Made by a program: the position numbers and the translations under genes
Notes under the pieces: generated by a model
What the model saw: only the letters and a program-made list of their open reading frames with translations
Database searches by the model: none
What the model was told of the DNA's origin: nothing
Shown here: positions 6,103 to 8,043 of the stretch, piece by piece
Numbering within the stretch: position 1 is the first letter of the stretch
Layout of the letters: each line of letters begins with the position of its first letter
Assembly: GCA_947173755.1 (NCBI GenBank)
Contig: CAMWGM010000055.1
Coordinates: 1-8,043, forward strand
DNA: 8,043 nt
Reading direction: 5' to 3'
Origin: an uncultured Muribaculaceae bacterium
GTDB taxonomy: Bacteria; Bacteroidota; Bacteroidia; Bacteroidales; Muribaculaceae

Positions 6103-7848
6103 TCAGATGCCGAGATCCTTCTTGAGAGCCTCTACCTTGGCGGCTGCGGCTTTGCCACAGTCGTTATAGTCGGCCACGGATGCCATGGGCACCTTGACCT
6201 CCATGTAGAATTTGATCTTGGGTTCTGTGCCTGAGGGACGGATGGACACCTTCGAGCCGTCGACAGTGAAATACTGGAGTACGTTCGAGGTGGTGGGGAA
6301 GTTGAGTTTCTCCACAGTACCGTCGGCGTGGGTAGCGTCGAGGGTGAGGTAGTCCTTGACGACTTCCACGGGGCTGCCGGCGAGCGACTTGGGAGGATTC
6401 TCGCGGAACTGTTTCATGAGGGCCTGGATTTCTTCCGCACCGCTCTTGCCGGGACGCACGACAGAGACGCCGACCTCGTTGGAGAAGCCATATTTGAGGT
6501 AGATGTCGGCGAGCATAGCCTGGAAGTCCATTCCCTTTGTCTTTGCCCATGCGCAGGCTTCGGCGAGAAGCGAGCAGGCGCTGACAGCATCTTTGTCGCG
6601 GACAAAAGTCTCGGCAAGGAAGCCGTAACTTTCCTCACCGCCTCCGAGATAGCGGAGCACATCCTCGTTGTCGCGCATGACGGCTGCGATCCATTTGAAA
6701 CCGGTATAGCAGTCATACATCTTCACCTTGTTGGCGTCGCAGATGGCCTTGATCACCTCGGTGGTGACAATGGTCTTGACCACGAACTCGTTGCCCTTGA
6801 GAAGACCGAGTTCCTGATTGCGGGTGATGATGTAGTTGAGGAGGATCATGCAGATCTGGTTGCCGTTGAGCAGGACATATTCGCCGTTGTTGTCGCGGAT
6901 CACACATCCCACGCGGTCAGCATCGGGGTCGGATGCCATGATGAGGTCGGCACCCACTTCCTTCGCCTTGGCGATAGCCATTGCCATGGCCGAGGGAACT
7001 TCGGGGTTGGGGCTTTCGACAGTGGGGAAGTCGCCCGAGGGAACATCCTGTTCGGGGACATGGATGATATTCTCGAAACCGTAGTTCTTGAGAGACTGGG
7101 GAATCAGTTCGACACCGGTGCCGTGGATAGGAGTGTAGACGATCTTGAGGTCCTTGTTCTTGGCGATAGCCTCGGGGCTGAGCGAGAGACCTTTGATCTT
7201 CTCGAGATAGATCTTGTCGACGTCGGCGCCGATGATCTGGATTTTCGATTTGTCGCCTTCAAATTTGATCTCGTCGACATTCTTGATGCGGTTCACATGG
7301 TCGATGATGTTGACATCGTGGGGAGCGATGATCTGTGCACCATCTTCCCAGTAAGCCTTATAGCCGTTGTAGATCTTGGGATTGTGGGAGGCTGTGATAT
7401 TGACACCGCTCTGGCATCCGAAATGGCGGATGGCGAACGACAGTTCAGGAGTGGGGCGGAACGAGTCGAAGAGATAGACCTTGATGCCGTTGGCCGAGAA
7501 AATGTCGGCTACGATCTCGGCAAACTTGCGCGAATTGTTGCGCACGTCGTGACCGACGGCCACGGAAATCTCGGGCAGATCCTTGAAGGCTTCCTTAAGA
7601 TAGTTGGCCAGACCTTGGGTGGCGGCGCCAACGGTGTAGATGTTCATGCGGTTGGAGCCGGCTCCCATGATGCCGCGCAGACCGCCTGTTCCGAATTCGA
7701 GATCTTTATAGAAACATTCGATGAGTTCGGTCTTATCGTCAGCGTCGAGCATGCGCTTCACCTCGGCGCGGGTTTCCTCGTCATATCCGTCGCCGAGCCA
7801 CACCTGGGCTTTGGCGGTCACTTCTTTCAAAAGCTGGTCGTTTTCCAT
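6103..7848 (-). CDS. Phospho-sugar mutase (phosphoglucomutase/phosphomannomutase, alpha-D-phosphohexomutase family)
   Basis: Cytoplasmic enzyme that interconverts hexose 1- and 6-phosphates, linking glycolysis with sugar-nucleotide and polysaccharide synthesis. From ATG 7848 it has 581 residues, the usual size of the long PGM2/PgcA-like branch. All four family loops are present: the phosphoserine loop TASHNP (152-157, Ser154), the Mg-binding loop DPDADR (307-312), the sugar-recognition loop GGGEESYGF (402-410) and the phosphate-binding loop RPSGTEPKIKF (537-547). FGTGGLRGIMGAGSNRMN (52-69) is the typical N-terminal signature. The frame stays open to 7989, but residues coded before 7848 are not family-like and the promoter at 7936-7967 lies inside that extension, so the ATG at 7848 is chosen. 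Substrate preference between glucose and mannose phosphates cannot be read from these motifs. It is the first gene of the minus-strand series, followed by rlmN. Confidence 0.96.
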   Translation of the reverse strand: MENDQLLKEVTAKAQVWLGDGYDEETRAEVKRMLDADDKTELIECFYKDLEFGTGGLRGIMGAGSNRMNIYTVGAATQGLANYLKEAFKDLPEISVAVGHDVRNNSRKFAEIVADIFSANGIKVYLFDSFRPTPELSFAIRHFGCQSGVNITASHNPKIYNGYKAYWEDGAQIIAPHDVNIIDHVNRIKNVDEIKFEGDKSKIQIIGADVDKIYLEKIKGLSLSPEAIAKNKDLKIVYTPIHGTGVELIPQSLKNYGFENIIHVPEQDVPSGDFPTVESPNPEVPSAMAMAIAKAKEVGADLIMASDPDADRVGCVIRDNNGEYVLLNGNQICMILLNYIITRNQELGLLKGNEFVVKTIVTTEVIKAICDANKVKMYDCYTGFKWIAAVMRDNEDVLRYLGGGEESYGFLAETFVRDKDAVSACSLLAEACAWAKTKGMDFQAMLADIYLKYGFSNEVGVSVVRPGKSGAEEIQALMKQFRENPPKSLAGSPVEVVKDYLTLDATHADGTVEKLNFPTTSNVLQYFTVDGSKVSIRPSGTEPKIKFYMEVKVPMASVADYNDCGKAAAAKVEALKKDLGI

Positions 7849-7929
7849 AATTGTTTTTCCGTATATTGAGTTAATTTTTATTTCAGATTTAAGGTGTGGC
7901 GACGCGGCCGAAAAGCCGCCCGCATACAT
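7849..7929 (-). promoter_or_regulatory. 5' leader of the mutase mRNA with a small hairpin
   Basis: This is the untranslated stretch between the predicted transcription start and the ATG at 7848. It holds a small stem, GCGGC (7904-7908) with GCCGC (7915-7919), around a 6-nt loop. The last about 40 nt before the start codon are strongly AT-rich, which suits translation initiation in Bacteroidota, where SD sequences are weak. No known riboswitch fold is recognisable. Confidence 0.35.
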
Positions 7930-7935
7930 CATTGG

Positions 7936-7967
7936 CAAAGTTAACGGTTTTATAATAAAATCGCAAA
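7936..7967 (-). promoter_or_regulatory. Bacteroidota-type promoter for the phospho-sugar mutase
   Basis: On the minus strand, TTTG (7967-7964) is followed after exactly 20 nt by TAACTTTG (7943-7936), a full match to the TTTG-N20-TAnnTTTG consensus. Transcription would begin near 7927-7930, about 80 nt before the mutase ATG. It is the best promoter in the window and also fixes the start of the gene, since the longer open frame to 7989 would begin upstream of it. Confidence 0.82.
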
Positions 7968-8022
7968 CAATTTCCACCTTTTCCCTCACTAAATAAAGTT
8001 AAGAGAGGGGTGGGCGGAGGGT

Positions 8023-8043
8023 GGAGAGCGGAGAGCGGAGAGG
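8023..8043. repeat. Tandem heptamer repeat GGAGAGC, cut by the right edge
   Basis: Three successive 7-base units start at 8023, 8030 and 8037. The first two are GGAGAGC and the third reads GGAGAGG at the last base of the window. The array may continue outside. It is preceded by a G-rich purine stretch (8003-8024). It lies about 55 bp upstream of the mutase -33 box, outside any gene seen here. Confidence 0.6.

Noticed and set aside
6328..7869. A 513-codon open frame on the plus strand, antisense to the phospho-sugar mutase
   Set aside because: Its codons are in exact antiparallel register with the mutase codons, where stops arise only opposite TTA, CTA and TCA. The mutase rarely uses these codons, which explains the open frame. 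Its protein is low in recognisable motifs, while the minus strand encodes a complete enzyme.

Overview
The window looks like a chromosomal segment from a gut member of the Bacteroidales, most likely Muribaculaceae-like. The evidence is: promoters of the Bacteroidota type (TTTG, about 20 nt, TAnnTTTG) placed correctly before two genes; weak, A-rich start regions in place of strong Shine-Dalgarno sites; a secreted family C10 cysteine protease with the C-terminal tail typical of Bacteroidales secreted proteins; and a GC-rich coding sequence between AT-rich spacers. The family-level placement is inference. I see no mobile element, CRISPR array, tRNA or rRNA.

Plus-strand half (1-4125): the left edge cuts into a gene for an EnvC-like LytM/M23 protein whose zinc-site residues are largely lost, so it is probably an activator of cell-wall amidases. 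A GC-rich hairpin follows its stop. A promoter at 476-507 then starts a tight cluster of three genes with gaps of 16 and 26 nt: a 769-residue C10 (streptopain-type) protease with signal peptide, propeptide, catalytic domain, beta-rich modules and a sorting-like tail; a 196-residue lipoprotein of unknown function starting at GTG; and a 203-residue HD-domain phosphohydrolase.

Convergent spacer (4126-4317): it holds two strong inverted repeats, a perfect 15-bp GC-rich stem and a 17-bp AT-rich stem with one mismatch. They probably end transcription from both sides.

Minus-strand half (4318-8043), read right to left: a phospho-sugar mutase driven by a near-perfect promoter at 7936-7967; a long hairpin between genes; rlmN, the radical-SAM methyltransferase for 23S rRNA A2503 and tRNA A37; and a 186-residue protein of unknown function. 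A GGAGAGC heptamer tandem repeat runs into the right edge upstream of the mutase promoter.

Most of the window is ordinary housekeeping sequence. The part most likely to hold undescribed biology is the protease-lipoprotein pair, where the lipoprotein could be a dedicated partner or inhibitor of the protease. The two uncharacterised proteins also lack an assigned role. I did not find convincing evidence of a wholly new system. No spacer without a gene exceeds 300 bases.
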